Notes: generated by a model not told the origin, from the sequence alone. DNA of 64,000 bases from Myxococcales bacterium UBA5297 (GCA_002408385.1 DHSB01000099.1:34385-98384), one strand, 5' to 3'; counted from the first letter of the stretch, positions 33,407 through 43,288 are shown. A program made the numbers and translations.

Positions 33407-35709
33407 ATGGCCAGGCACGCGCTTCTGCTTCTCGCCGCACTCTTCGTCTTCTCTTGCGGCGAGCCCAACGACCCGCTCGGCCCCGAGGCCGACGCGGGTT
33501 TGCCGGACAAGTGCGACGCGGTGACCTGCGGTGCCGGGGAGAGCTGCGACCCGTCCACCGGCGTTTGCGCCTGCAGCCCGGGGAGCTGCCTGGCGCCGAA
33601 GGTCTGCGGCGCCGACCGCCAATGCATCGAGCTCTGCGCCGGGGTGATTTGCGAGGCCGGTGAAGCCTGCGACCCGAAATCGGGCGCCTGCGCGTGCAGC
33701 GAGGATAGCTGCCCGGCCGACGGGTTCTGCGACCCGACGACGAGCCGCTGCACGACGCGCTGCACCGAGGGCGCGTGCGCCCCCGGTGACAGGTGCGAGC
33801 CGGCCACCGGCGTCTGCCGCTGTGACCCGGAGGTGTGCACCGGCAGCCTCGGCGCCTGCGATCCGCGGACGAACCACTGCACGAGCCACTGCGAGCTCGT
33901 CGACTGCGCCCAAGGTGAGACCTGCGAGCCGGCGAGCGGCGAATGCCGCTGCGTCCGAGGGCTCGTGCCCGTCAGGTCAGCGATGCGACGGGGCGACCCG
34001 TCGCTGCGTCGATCGGTGTCGTTCCGGCGTCTGCAATCCCGGCGAGGCGTGCGACCCGGAGACCGGAGCCTGTAGCTGCGACCCGGTGGCCTGCACCGGC
34101 GAGGTGGGCGCGTGCGACCCGGAGACCGGCCGTTGCGTCAACCGCTGCGCGGGCTTCGAGTGCCCGTCAGGCGAGAGCTGCGACCCGCTGGTCGGCGACG
34201 GCTGTCGCTGCACCGAGGAGTCCTGCCCGAGCGGATACCTATGCGATCCGGTGGATCACCACTGCTACGACGGCTGCGCGGAGCTGTACTGCCGGGAGGG
34301 GGAGAGCTGCAACCCGGAGACGTTCTCCTGCGAATGCGCGATCGCCCCGGTCGACACCTGCACTGCCGCCAGTCCCACGCGCTATTGCGACCCGACCTGG
34401 CTCGACTGCGTGCCGTTCTGCTGGGGCGTTTACTGCGACTTTGGCGAGAGCTGTGTGCCGACGACGGGCGAGTGCCGGTGCACCACCTCGCCGGATAGCT
34501 GCCCCTCGGGCCGCCGGTGCGATCCGACGACGCTCGAGTGCGTCATCGACCAGTGCTGGGGCATCACCTGCAACGCCGGCGAGACCTGCGCCCCCGAGGT
34601 CGGCGACTGCGAGTGCGAAGAGAACTCCTGCCCGACCAACTTCGCGTGCAACGCCGCGCGCCGCTGCGAGCTGGCGGTCGACGTCTGCGCCGAGGTCACC
34701 CGTCCGACCGGCCGAGAGCTGCGACCCGGCGACCGGCCTCTGCGGCTGTGTCGCCGCGTCCTGTCCGGCGGGCGAGTTCTGCGACACCGACCGGCACTGT
34801 GCGCCCGTCGATCTGTGCCTGGACGTGGAGTGTGCCGACGGCGAGACGTGCGCTCCGGTCGACGGCCTGTGCAAGTGCACCGCGACCTCCTGCCCGAGCG
34901 GCGCGGTCTGCGGTGCCGACGCCCACTGCCTCGTCTCCTGCGGGGGCTCGCAGTGCGAGGTTGGCCAGGGCTGCTTCGATCCGGTGACGCAGGCGCCCGG
35001 CGGGACGACCTGTACCTGCCTGCCCCGGCGCGACGGCCCGGGAGGCGAAACGCTGCCCGACACCTGCGCGGTCATCGGCAAGGTCTGCGACTACATCCAG
35101 CAAGCCCCCTCTGCCTCGAGCTGCGTGTTGCCCGTCGAGCCGGCGCCCTGCCAGCCGGGGACCGGCTGTGCCCGGGGCTTCGACTTCCAGCTCGTGCGTG
35201 ACCCGGTGATGGGCACTCACGTCTGTCTCGCGCCCTGTGCGAGCGCCGGCGACTGCCCGGCCTACCACCACAAGTGCTATCCGGCCGACGCGCAACCCTC
35301 GGGTCTCGCCGGCCACTGCTGGTGGGCCTACTGCGCGCGCGACGCGCAGGGCAGCCCCATCTCCAGCGAGTATTTCCAGCCCTGCAACAACGAGTCGACG
35401 GGCGATGGCACGTGCGTGCCTCTGAACACCTGGAATGGCACCGAGTACGTGGGCATCGGCTACTGCTGGGCCGGGGGCACGATGCCGGTCAGTGGCAGGT
35501 GCACGGAAATGGAGCGCAACCTGGTGCCGGAGGACGAGAGGTGCATCTCCGGCGCATTCTGCTTCCGTGGGGTCTGCACGCCCTGGTGCAACGCGGCGCT
35601 CAACCCCAACCCGCAAGTCTCCTGCGGGCCCAACGAGCTTTGCTACGACGCCGACGGCGTGCCTTCGTCCGAAGGCTCGCCCACGGCGCACGCCGGCATC
35701 TGCTGGTAG
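33407..35709 (+). pseudogene. Cysteine-rich repeat lipoprotein with two frameshifts
   Basis: A lipoprotein gene starting MARHALLLLAALFVFSCGEP (lipobox VFSC). It encodes about a dozen ~40-residue cysteine repeats of the form C-VxCxxGExCDPxTGxCxC then SCPxGxxCDPxTxxC, and a different cysteine-rich C-terminal domain of about 200 residues ending HAGICW. Reading moves frame twice, each time by one extra base: at about 33950-33961 (after GECRC) and about 34700-34728 (near CAEVTRPTG). Repeats and GC bias continue through both points, so the gene is either recently broken or carries sequence errors. EGF-like or Dickkopf-like cysteine repeats of this kind are frequent in myxobacterial surface lipoproteins. 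If intact it would be about 767 residues on the cell surface. Confidence 0.85.
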
Positions 35710-35736
35710 CTCGGGGGGAGGCGGAGGCTCGATTTC

Positions 35737-35816
35737 CGGAGCGCCGGCCTTCGTGCCGGCCGCCGAGATCGCCCGCGCTTCTGCCTGATCGTCGACGGGC
35801 GCATTGCAATGCGCCC
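35737..35816. repeat. Two short palindromic repeats after the stop
   Basis: The hairpin GCGCCGGCCTTCGTGCCGGC (35741-35760) is shared with 32141-32160, and the palindrome GGGCGCATTGCAATGCGCCC (35797-35816) with 13737-13756. They lie between the convergent cysteine-rich lipoprotein and cupin genes and may terminate both transcripts. Confidence 0.75.
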
Positions 35817-35852
35817 CTGCCAACCTGGGATCGCCGGGCTGTCGACCGTCGC

Positions 35853-36269
35853 CTAGTCGTGCCCGTGAGCGCGCTCGGCGTCCTCACGGGTCGGGTGTAC
35901 GGCGCCGTGCGGGTGCTCGGCCGGTGCGTAGAGCGAATAGACCTTGAGGTCCTGGTCGCCGATGTTCGTCACGTTGTGCCACTGGCCCGCCGGCACGAGG
36001 ATGACCCAGTCGTCGGAGACCTCCTTGTCGAAGCTCAGGTTGTCCTTGGCCGGGCCCATCTGCACGCGCGCCTTGCCCTGCTCGACCCGCAGGAACTGGT
36101 CGTGGTCGTCGTGGATCTCCAGCCCGATGTCGTGGCCCGGCTTGATGGCCATGACGGTCATCTGCATGTACTTCCCGGTCCAGACGGTGGTCCGGTAGTT
36201 CTGGTTCTCGAGCGTGGTCTTCTCGATGTCGACGACGTAGGGGTTCGGGCCAAAGTCGGTCATGTTCAT
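35853..36269 (-). CDS. Cupin-domain protein
   Basis: A 138-residue single-domain cupin. Motif 1 is GLEIHDDHDQFLRVEQGKARV (two His, one Glu) and motif 2 is PAGQWHNVTNIGDQDLKVYS (His). It begins MNMTDFGPNPYVVDIEK. It matches small mannose-6-phosphate-isomerase-like cupins of unknown substrate; metal binding is expected from the conserved His/Glu set. Soluble, cytoplasmic. Confidence 0.85.
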   Translation of the reverse strand: MNMTDFGPNPYVVDIEKTTLENQNYRTTVWTGKYMQMTVMAIKPGHDIGLEIHDDHDQFLRVEQGKARVQMGPAKDNLSFDKEVSDDWVILVPAGQWHNVTNIGDQDLKVYSLYAPAEHPHGAVHPTREDAERAHGHD

Positions 36270-36350
36270 CCTCCGTGTTCTTGTTTGCCTTCAACTAGCG
36301 GGCTCGACGCGCGGCGGCAACCCAAGCGACATCGCGCGGCGCTGGGCAGG

Positions 36351-36830
36351 TTAGTCGTCGGTGTCGAGCGACATGTCGCGGGGAACGGAGAACTCGCAGC
36401 TCGCCTTCGACCCGTCGGCGAAGTCCATCTCGAAGCTGCCCGCGATGAGCTCGCGGTCGGCGGCGGTGAGCGTGAAGCTGCCGGCAGAGAGGGCGGGCGC
36501 GCCCATGGGCTGGGAGATCTGCCAGGTGTCGACGAGCCCGTTCAGCGGCACCAGCGGGTGCGTGCCCACTGTCGCCTCGCTCGGCATGTCCTCGAGATGG
36601 GCGTAGATGCGCAGCGCACCCGAGGCGGTGCTCAGGTTGAGGAAAGTTGCCTCGGAGCCGAAGTGACCGTCGTCGCGGTGGAATTCGCTGTCGGCGGCGA
36701 GCTCTCCGTCGACAGAGGTCTGGCCTACCATCCCCTGGCAGCGTCCCGAGGCGTCTGGCTGCTCCAGGAGATCGCAGGCGGAAAGCCCGAGTGCGGCAAT
36801 CAGGGTCAGAATTCTGGCGGAGCGGAGCAT
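36351..36830 (-). CDS. Small lipoprotein of unknown function
   Basis: A 159-residue lipoprotein, MLRSARILTLIAALGLSACD, with lipobox GLSAC. The mature part is beta-rich (TSVDGELAADSEFHRDDGHFG, SFTLTAADRELIAGSFEMDFADG) with three further Cys. The GSFEMDFADGSKASCEFSV ending suggests a one-domain beta-sandwich. Family not recognised. Confidence 0.7.
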   Translation of the reverse strand: MLRSARILTLIAALGLSACDLLEQPDASGRCQGMVGQTSVDGELAADSEFHRDDGHFGSEATFLNLSTASGALRIYAHLEDMPSEATVGTHPLVPLNGLVDTWQISQPMGAPALSAGSFTLTAADRELIAGSFEMDFADGSKASCEFSVPRDMSLDTDD

Positions 36831-37015
36831 GAAGCCTGCCTTTCAATCGAGGTTTTCGTCGAACCGTACAGCAAGGCCATCGCGGGTGCCTTCACTTCGT
36901 TGCCTTGGCGCGTGCGCCGGCTGCGAGACAGCCCTCGCCGTGTTTCCACGCGGCCAAGGCAACTCCCCCGCGGCACCGAACGACAATGGGCCAACTGGTC
37001 TTCGGTGAGGTTCCG

Positions 37016-37927
37016 ATGAGCATTCCGTCCGTTCGTTCTGCAATCCGCAAGGCGCTGGAGCACTCCGCCAATGAGAAGCCCTCCATCACCAAGGAGGAGG
37101 CCCGGGCGATCATCGAGGCCGCGATCGCGGGCACGCGCGGCGCCGACCGGGTGAGCTCGGGCGAGGCGAGGCTGCTCGCGCAGCTCGCAGGCGAGAGCGG
37201 CTTCGAGGGCTCGGCGCCGTCGGTGCTGGCCGAGGGTGCCCGCGAGGAGCTCGAGGCGTTCTATTCGAAGAGCAACCTGCCGCTCGGCGCCAACGCCCAG
37301 AAGATGCGCGACACCATCGCCGGTCTGCTCGAGGGCGCGGCCCTGCCGGACCCGATGGAGAAGGCTCCGTCGACCCGCTACCTGAACAGCCTGGAGATCG
37401 ACTCGGGGCGCCGGGCCTTCATCGACTCGAAGAACGGCACCTTCCACCTCGAGGTGAAGGACGGCGAGCAGGTCCGCTGGTTCGGGCCGCTGTCGCTCGA
37501 GGCAGAGGTCGATGGTCGCCAGGCCGAGCTCGATGGCTTGCGCGCCAGCATCGCCGAGGCGACCAAGGATCTCTGGTTCATGAGCGAGTCCGACTATCCC
37601 TTCGACTTCTTCCTCGCCGAGGGCGCCGGCGCTACGCGGCCGACGGGCGAGCAGATGCTGAAGCTCCTCGGCAAGGACGCAGGCACGCCGGTCGAGGTTC
37701 GCGACTTCGCTGAGTTTTTCGCGGACCACACCACGCCCGAAGACTGGTGGGGCGACTGCGAGGAGGCGGACGCGGCCAAGTACTCGCAGCTTCGCGCGGC
37801 GCTCGAGGCCAACCTCACCGACCTGCAGGTGATCCGCGTTGGCGAGGTCGAGATCGGCGTCTACGTCATCGGTCGCAACGCGCACGGCGATCTGGTCGGT
37901 GTCTCGACGACGTCGATCGAGACCTGA
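37016..37927 (+). CDS. NuiA-like (nuclease A inhibitor family) protein
   Basis: A 303-residue protein. The C-terminal about 130 residues resemble the NuiA family: LWFMSESDYPFDFFLAEG, VEVRDFAEFFADHTTPEDWW and YVIGRNAHGDLVGVSTTSIET. In cyanobacteria NuiA binds and inhibits the sugar-non-specific nuclease NucA; here no such nuclease is adjacent. The N-terminal 130 residues are helical (KEEARAIIEAAIAGTRGADRVSSGEARLL) and of unknown role. GTGAGG precedes ATG 37016. Followed at once by a strong terminator. Confidence 0.78.
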   Translation: MSIPSVRSAIRKALEHSANEKPSITKEEARAIIEAAIAGTRGADRVSSGEARLLAQLAGESGFEGSAPSVLAEGAREELEAFYSKSNLPLGANAQKMRDTIAGLLEGAALPDPMEKAPSTRYLNSLEIDSGRRAFIDSKNGTFHLEVKDGEQVRWFGPLSLEAEVDGRQAELDGLRASIAEATKDLWFMSESDYPFDFFLAEGAGATRPTGEQMLKLLGKDAGTPVEVRDFAEFFADHTTPEDWWGDCEEADAAKYSQLRAALEANLTDLQVIRVGEVEIGVYVIGRNAHGDLVGVSTTSIET

Positions 37928-37960
37928 GCCGCTCCTAGTCCCTGTCCGCGGAACCATCGG

Positions 37961-37984
37961 AGAGCGGGCCTCGCGGCCCGCTCT
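37961..37984 (+). terminator. Rho-independent-like terminator
   Basis: AGAGCGGGCC-TCGC-GGCCCGCTCT, a perfect 10-bp stem with a tetraloop, then TCGCGTCTTTG, 33 nt after the stop of the NuiA-like gene. Confidence 0.8.
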
Positions 37985-38617
37985 TCGCGTCTTTGCCGCG
38001 GCGTCCACCGTTCGCCGGCGGGTACTCGAACGGCGGCCCGACTGTCGCCCCCGGCCGACCGCTTCGTCGGCCGGAGGGCGCTTGCAGAGCGGCATCACGC
38101 CGCCAGACAGCGCTCGAGGACCGCCACGAATCATCGACAAAGGCGCTCGGAATCAAAGCTTCGGTCGAGTGCAGTACGTAGTGGTGGGTGAGCGATTCCA
38201 CGATGTGGACGGTCATGTACGCCGCCCGAGACGGGTCGCGCCGGGCGGCCTCGGGATGTGCCCGCGGCAGCGCCTCGACACCGCGCCGAGAAGCGCTCCT
38301 CGACCGCCTTGAGCTCGGCGTGGATGCATTCGGCACGCACGAGCGAGTTGCCGCCGGGTCATCGCGAGCGCCGCTCCCGCCGCGTCAGCGGTGGAAGCCA
38401 AGCCGAAGGGCTCGAGCCCATCGACTGGCTCGGGGTGTTCGGTACGGGCCCGCGGCTCAGCCTCGCAAGCCGCAGCTTCGCGGCGACAAGCCCGCGACTT
38501 GTCCTGCAGCACACGGGGGGAGCCCTCGGAAATTGGAATTTCAAACGAAACAGGCTCGATCGAGTCTCGATCGCGCGATTTTCCGTTGATAGCCGACAGA
38601 ACGAGCCTCGAACACGC
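37985..38617. other. Long intergenic region, no supported gene
   Basis: About 630 nt with no ORF of normal codon bias; the 3' half is AT-richer (GGAAATTGGAATTTC, GCGATTTTTTTCC). It may hold decayed sequence and the promoter of the NUDIX gene. Confidence 0.45.
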
Positions 38618-39224
38618 GTGGATCAGCGGGAATTCGCCTTCTCGAGACTCCATCACGCGATTTTTTTCCTGCGCTTCTCGCCCGAAAGGCTGCCGAGTCG
38701 CTCGCCGGAAGCGCGGCGCCAGGCCGCCGTAGCCGTGCTCGTGCGCCATGAAGCCGGTCGCCTCGAGGTGCTGCTGATGCAGCGCGCGGTGCACCCCAAG
38801 GATCCCTGGTCGGGCGACGCGTGCCTGCCGAGTGGTCACTGGACCGCTGGCGACGGATCGCTACTGGCGACCGCGATTCGCGAGACGCGCGAGGAGGTCG
38901 GGCTCGACCTCGACTCGCAGGCGCGGTTGCTCGGCGCGCTCGACTCCGTCCGGCCCTTCGGTCCGCTCGGGCGCCTGGTCATGCAGCCGTTCGTCTTCGC
39001 GTTGCATGGAGTGGCGGAAGTGAAGCTCGGCAGCCGATGCGGTCGGCACCTTCTGGTTGCCGCTCGACGCCGCGGCCCGCGGCGAGCTCGACGATCGCCT
39101 GCGGCGGCGCGTCGGGCCTTTCCCGATAAGCTTCGCGTGCTGGCGGCACGGTGATCGGGTGGTCTGGGGCCTGACGCTGATGATGCTGCGCAGGCTGCTC
39201 CCGGGTCCGGGCGAGACGCGCTGA
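38618..39224 (+). pseudogene. NUDIX hydrolase (CoA-pyrophosphatase-like), frameshifted
   Basis: The NUDIX region reads RQAAVAVLVRHEAGRLEVLL, DPWSGDACLPSGHW and ATAIRETREEVGLDL. The box is GHWTAGD-x7-RETREEVGL, with Asp in place of the first Glu, as in NudL/CoA-diphosphatase-like proteins. After GVAEVKL the sense shifts by one extra base (about 39018-39035), and the frame then continues ADAVGTFWLPLDAAARGELD and DRVVWGLTLMMLRRLL to a stop at 39222-39224, which is the expected family C-terminus. The start is unclear; GTG 38618 is the first candidate in frame. Either a recent pseudogene or a sequence error. Confidence 0.75.
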
Positions 39225-39257
39225 CTCGCCGAATCACCGCAGCCTTCGAGCCTCAAG

Positions 39258-39423
39258 AGTGTCGCGAAAAGTCCCTGACCTCGGTTCGTCCCCCGTTCAC
39301 CCTGAGCGTAGCTCCCGATGCACCAGCGGCGGGAGCGGAGTCGAAGAGCCCTCGACTTCGGCCTCGCCAGCTCGCCCTACACTCGGGCCGACCGGTGATC
39401 GCTCGAAGGATTCCTCGACACGT
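39258..39423. repeat. MITE-like element copy 3
   Basis: Left end GTGTCGCGAAAAGTCCCTGA, core GTTCACCCTGAGCGTAGCTC and GCGGGAGCGGAGTCGAAGAG, right end CGAAGGATTCCTCGACACGTC. The two ends are imperfect inverted repeats. It lies between the NUDIX stop and the end of the aminopeptidase gene. Confidence 0.85.
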
Positions 39424-39451
39424 CTTCGGGATTGCCCGGCGCCTCTTTCAG

Positions 39452-40570
39452 CTAGCCGCCCAGGCTCTCCGGATTGAGCCCCTTGAGCGAATCGAGCACG
39501 AAGAGCCCGTCCTTGCGCACGAGCGTGTCGTCGAACCAGATCTCGCCCCCGCCCGCCTCCTTGGTCTGGATGAGCACGATGTCCCAGTGGACCTGCGACT
39601 TGTTGCCGTTGGGAGCTTCGTCGTAGGAGTTGCCGGGCGTGAAGTGGATGGAGCCAGCGATCTTCTCATCGAAGAGCGTGTCGAGCATCGGCTTGCGCAC
39701 GAAGGGGTTGACGCCGATGGCGAACTCGCCGACGTAGCGGGCGCCCTCGTCCGAGTCGAGCACCGCGTCGAGCCGGTCCTGCGGGTTGCCCTTGGCCTCG
39801 ACGATCTTGCCGTCGCGGAAGGTGAACTCGAGGCCCGAGAACTTGGTGCCCATGTAGAGCGTCTCGGTGTTGTAGCGGATGGTGCCGTTGACCGACTCGC
39901 GCACCGGGGCGGTGAAGATCTCGCCGTCGGGGATGTTCATCTTGCCGTCGCACGGGATGACCGGGATGCCCTTGATCGAGAAGCTCAGGTCTGTGCCCGG
40001 GCCGACCAGGCGCACCCGGTCGGTCTTCTTCATCAGCTCGACGAGCGGCTTCATCGCCTCGGACATCTTCGCGTAGTCGAGCGTGCAGACGTCGAAGTAG
40101 AAATCCTCGAACCCCTCGGTCGACATCTCGGCCTGCTGGGCCATCCCCGCGGTCGGCCAGCGCAAGACGACCCACTTCGTGTGCGGGACGCGCACCTCCA
40201 TGTGCACCGGCTTCATCCACAGGCGCTGGTACATCTTCATCTTGTCGGCGGGCACGTCGGAGTGCTCGTTGACGTTCTGCGCGCCGCGCAGGCCGATGTA
40301 TGCCTGCATCTTCTCCATCCGGAAGCGCTCGTACTCGCCGGTCAGCGTCATCCCCTCTTCGTCGGCGTCCCTGTAGAGCTCGCGCAGGATGCGGGTGCGC
40401 TTGACGGTGACGAAGGGGATGCCGCCTGCTTCGCGCACCTTGCGCACGGTGATCGCGACCATCTCGTCGGGGATGTCGGTCGCCTCGATGAGCACGTGCT
40501 CGCCCTTGGCGACCCTGCACGAGTAGTTGACGAGAGTCTCAGCAAGCTTCTCCATCCTCGGATCGAGCAT
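39452..40570 (-). CDS. M29-family metallo-aminopeptidase
   Basis: A 372-residue soluble enzyme of the thermophilic aminopeptidase (AmpS/PepS) family. Family segments are LVNYSCRVAKGEHVLIEATD at the N-terminus, GTDLSFSIKGIP, FTFRDGKIVEAKG (Glu ligand), YVGEFAIGVNP (Glu), SIHFTPGNSY (His) and KSQVHWDIVLIQT (His, Asp), making the two-metal site. It removes N-terminal residues from peptides in the cytoplasm. Length is normal for the family. ATG 40570. It has its own upstream gap and no operon partner. Confidence 0.93.
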   Translation of the reverse strand: MLDPRMEKLAETLVNYSCRVAKGEHVLIEATDIPDEMVAITVRKVREAGGIPFVTVKRTRILRELYRDADEEGMTLTGEYERFRMEKMQAYIGLRGAQNVNEHSDVPADKMKMYQRLWMKPVHMEVRVPHTKWVVLRWPTAGMAQQAEMSTEGFEDFYFDVCTLDYAKMSEAMKPLVELMKKTDRVRLVGPGTDLSFSIKGIPVIPCDGKMNIPDGEIFTAPVRESVNGTIRYNTETLYMGTKFSGLEFTFRDGKIVEAKGNPQDRLDAVLDSDEGARYVGEFAIGVNPFVRKPMLDTLFDEKIAGSIHFTPGNSYDEAPNGNKSQVHWDIVLIQTKEAGGGEIWFDDTLVRKDGLFVLDSLKGLNPESLGG

Positions 40571-40816
40571 CTGCAGATCTCCTTGGTTGTGCCGGCGTAG
40601 GTCGCCCGGGAGACAACCTCAAAAGCCGCTTTGCGTCAAAGAGGGAAAGCCGGGCAATGGTCCGAGCGTTATCGGCCGAGGCGCCACCGTGTAGACCGGC
40701 AACCCACCGCCGCCGACATCGGCGCACCACCGCCCTGCATCCCGCGGAGATCAGGAAAGAAACGGACGCAACCCTCGGGCGCCGCGGACGACAATCTCGG
40801 GCGGAGGTCAACACCG

Positions 40817-41752
40817 ATGCCCAGCGTTCAGCGCACCAACAACTCGCCCGTGTCGACATACCGCCCCGACCCGCTGCTCAAGAAGGGCAGCCGCGGCTCT
40901 TCGGTGTCGGACCTGCAGCGCTTGCTCAAGCAGGCCGGGTTCGATCCGGGCCCGGTCGACGGGGCCTTCGGCCCCCGCACGCGCGAGGCGGTGCTCGCCT
41001 TTCAGAGAAACCGCGGGCTGCTGGTCGACGGCATCGTCGGTCCCCAGACCTGGGGCGCGCTGCGGGCAACGGCACCCCAGACGCCCGCGAGCACGTCGAG
41101 CCCCGCCGACAGCTTCGACTCCGGGACTCCCAGCGTCACGATCGCTCCGCGCAACCTGTCGGAAGCCGAGAAGTTCGCCCACTACGCGCGCATCGTCCGC
41201 GCGAACGGCGGGCAGGTGAACCCGGACGGCAAGCCCACCGTGCTCGGCATCCGCGGCATGCGACTCGACGGCACGCGCCATGAGACGACCAACAGCCGCG
41301 CCTACGACGACGTCTTCGTGGTCCTGACGCCAAGCGGGCGCTGCTACGAGTTCCGCGGCGCCACCCACGCCGGCCAGACCAGCTCGTCCGCGGCGCCGGA
41401 CGTAACCCGCGACGGCCGCGGCGACATCGGGCTCATCGGTGCGGGCAACTACATGGTCAAACCAAACGGCATGTACCGCGGCAGCCCGAGCTTCCACGTG
41501 CAGACGCTGGGCGGCTCGGGGTCGCTCGCCGGCTGGCGCGACACCAACCAGGACGGGGTCTACTCGGGCGCCGAGCGGCGCGCCTCCGAGCAGCGCGGCG
41601 ACAGGATCACCGCCGTCCTCTTCCACCCCGGCAACGCGAGCTCACCCCGGTCCATCGGCTGTCAGACGCTCGCGCCAAGCGACTACTCGCGCTTCGTCTC
41701 CGCCATCGGCGGCACGAACGGCTCGTTCAGCTACACGCTCGTCCAGGCGTAG
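40817..41752 (+). CDS. Peptidoglycan-binding domain protein, putative cell-wall enzyme
   Basis: A 311-residue protein without a clear signal peptide. Residues 22-85 form a PG_binding_1 domain (LKKGSRGSSVSDLQRLLKQAG, GPVDGAFGPRTREAVLAFQR, LVDGIVGPQTWGAL). After a Ser/Pro linker the C-terminal domain contains GIRGMRLDGTRHE, CYEFRGATHAGQTSS and RSIGCQTLAPSDYSRFV. The SIGCQTL motif resembles the active-site region of YkuD-like or murein-hydrolysing domains, but the class is not certain. ATG 40817 with GGAGGT upstream. It may modify cell-wall peptides. Confidence 0.75.
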   Translation: MPSVQRTNNSPVSTYRPDPLLKKGSRGSSVSDLQRLLKQAGFDPGPVDGAFGPRTREAVLAFQRNRGLLVDGIVGPQTWGALRATAPQTPASTSSPADSFDSGTPSVTIAPRNLSEAEKFAHYARIVRANGGQVNPDGKPTVLGIRGMRLDGTRHETTNSRAYDDVFVVLTPSGRCYEFRGATHAGQTSSSAAPDVTRDGRGDIGLIGAGNYMVKPNGMYRGSPSFHVQTLGGSGSLAGWRDTNQDGVYSGAERRASEQRGDRITAVLFHPGNASSPRSIGCQTLAPSDYSRFVSAIGGTNGSFSYTLVQA

Positions 41753-41918
41753 CGAGGGCGCTCGGACGGGCCGGACGGAAAGGTGAACGCGGCGCTGCTC
41801 GGTTCTGCGGCGCCGCGCGCATTTCGGACGGCTAGCCGCGGCGCCCAAAGCCCCGGCAACCCTCGTTTGCTTGCCGGCTTCGGGGCAGGTTGGGCAGTTG
41901 ACGAGGTGCGTCCGCGCA

Positions 41919-43274
41919 TCAGCGCACTCGCATCACCCGCCCCCAGCACGGCGGGAGCGTCAACGCCGTGCCTTGCCCGGGTCGATGCGTCTGTGGCGGG
42001 TCGAGCAGATCGACGAGCTCGCAGCCGCTCCACGGTCCGCCCGGCAGCTCGAAGCTCGCGGGCGCCTCCGAAGCATTGACCGCCACGAGCACCGTCTCCT
42101 CGCCCAGCTCGCGTGCGAAGACAAGCTGCTCCGAGCGCACGAGCACCTCGCGGTAGCGGCCCCGGCGCAGCGCCGCCGTCTCGTGGCGCAGGCGCGCAAA
42201 GCGAGCGAGCGCCGGCGCGAGGTCGGGCTCGGGCAGGGCTCCGATGGCGCCTCGGTCGGGCAACGGCGGCCTGAGCGCCGGATCTCCGCCCTGCGCCTTG
42301 GTCCCCTGCAGGCCCCACTCGCTGCCGTAATAGATCGACGGCATGCCGGGCATCGTGAACAGAAGCAGGTAGAGCGGATAGAGGTGCGCCCGGTTCTTCA
42401 GCAGGCTCGAGACTCGGTCCACGTCGTGGTTGTCGGCAAAGGCGTAGAGCGGCAGATCGGTATACAGCCCGCGCTCTGCGAACTGCCGGCGCAACGAAGC
42501 GGCAATCTCGAACAGGTTCTTGTCGTTGAAGCTCGAGTGCAGCCCCTTGAAGCACTCGTAGTTCGTCGTCGAGTCGAGCGTCTGCGGGTTCGCCCAGCGC
42601 CGATAATCGCCGTGGATCACCTCGCCGAGGAGCAGGAAGTCGGAGCGTTGCGAGCGGCAAAAGGCCGCGAGGTCCGCGAGGAACCCCAGGTCGATGCAGT
42701 CGGCGGCGTCGAGCCGCAGGCCGTCGATGCCGAAGTCGCGGATCCACGCCTCGACCGCGCCGAAGAGGTGCTCGCGCACCGCCGGATTGGCGAGGTCGAG
42801 CTTGACCAGCTCCTCGCAGCCGTTCCAGCCGTCGTAGGCGAACGGGTCGCCGAAGCGGTTGTGGCGATCGAAGCGCAGGCCCGAGAACCAGCCACAGTAC
42901 GGCGAGCCCGGACCGCGCTCGCGCACGTCGCGAAAGGCCCAGAAGTCGCGGCCGACGTGATGAAAGACGCCGTCGAGGATGACGCGGATGCCCGCGCGGT
43001 GGACCTCCTCGACGAAGTGCTTGAAGAGCTCCCAGTCGCCCAGGCGCCTGTCGATCCGGAAGAAGTCCGCCGTGTCGTAGCCATGCGCCGACGACTCGAA
43101 GACCGGGCCGAGGTAGAGCGCGTTGACGCCCAGCTCGCGCCAGTGGCCGATCCACGAGAAGAGCGCCTCGAGCCGGCGCTCGGGCGGCGCTCCGGGCTCG
43201 TTGCGCAGCGGCGCCCCACAGGCTCCGAGCGGGTACAGGTGGTAGAAGACTGCGTCATTCGCCCAGCGGGTCAT
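41919..43274 (-). CDS. GH13 alpha-amylase-family glycoside hydrolase
   Basis: A 451-residue enzyme without signal peptide. GH13 regions: I DGVFHHVG (D101-H106), II GLRLDAAD (nucleophile D189), III LLGEVIHGD (acid/base E218), IV FADNHDVDR (D284). A C-terminal beta domain starts near residue 370. It resembles cytoplasmic cyclomaltodextrinase/trehalose-synthase-like amylases more than secreted ones. It is preceded by a TetR regulator 46 nt upstream on the same strand with a palindrome between them, so substrate-linked control of an alpha-glucan or maltodextrin pathway is possible. Confidence 0.92.
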   Translation of the reverse strand: MTRWANDAVFYHLYPLGACGAPLRNEPGAPPERRLEALFSWIGHWRELGVNALYLGPVFESSAHGYDTADFFRIDRRLGDWELFKHFVEEVHRAGIRVILDGVFHHVGRDFWAFRDVRERGPGSPYCGWFSGLRFDRHNRFGDPFAYDGWNGCEELVKLDLANPAVREHLFGAVEAWIRDFGIDGLRLDAADCIDLGFLADLAAFCRSQRSDFLLLGEVIHGDYRRWANPQTLDSTTNYECFKGLHSSFNDKNLFEIAASLRRQFAERGLYTDLPLYAFADNHDVDRVSSLLKNRAHLYPLYLLLFTMPGMPSIYYGSEWGLQGTKAQGGDPALRPPLPDRGAIGALPEPDLAPALARFARLRHETAALRRGRYREVLVRSEQLVFARELGEETVLVAVNASEAPASFELPGGPWSGCELVDLLDPPQTHRPGQGTALTLPPCWGRVMRVR

Positions 43275-43288
43275 GGTCTCTCCTTGAC

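Noticed and set aside
40808-41626. Minus-strand ORF opposite the peptidoglycan-binding gene
   Set aside because: Antisense shadow; the plus frame has clear PG_binding_1 motifs and a ribosome-binding site.
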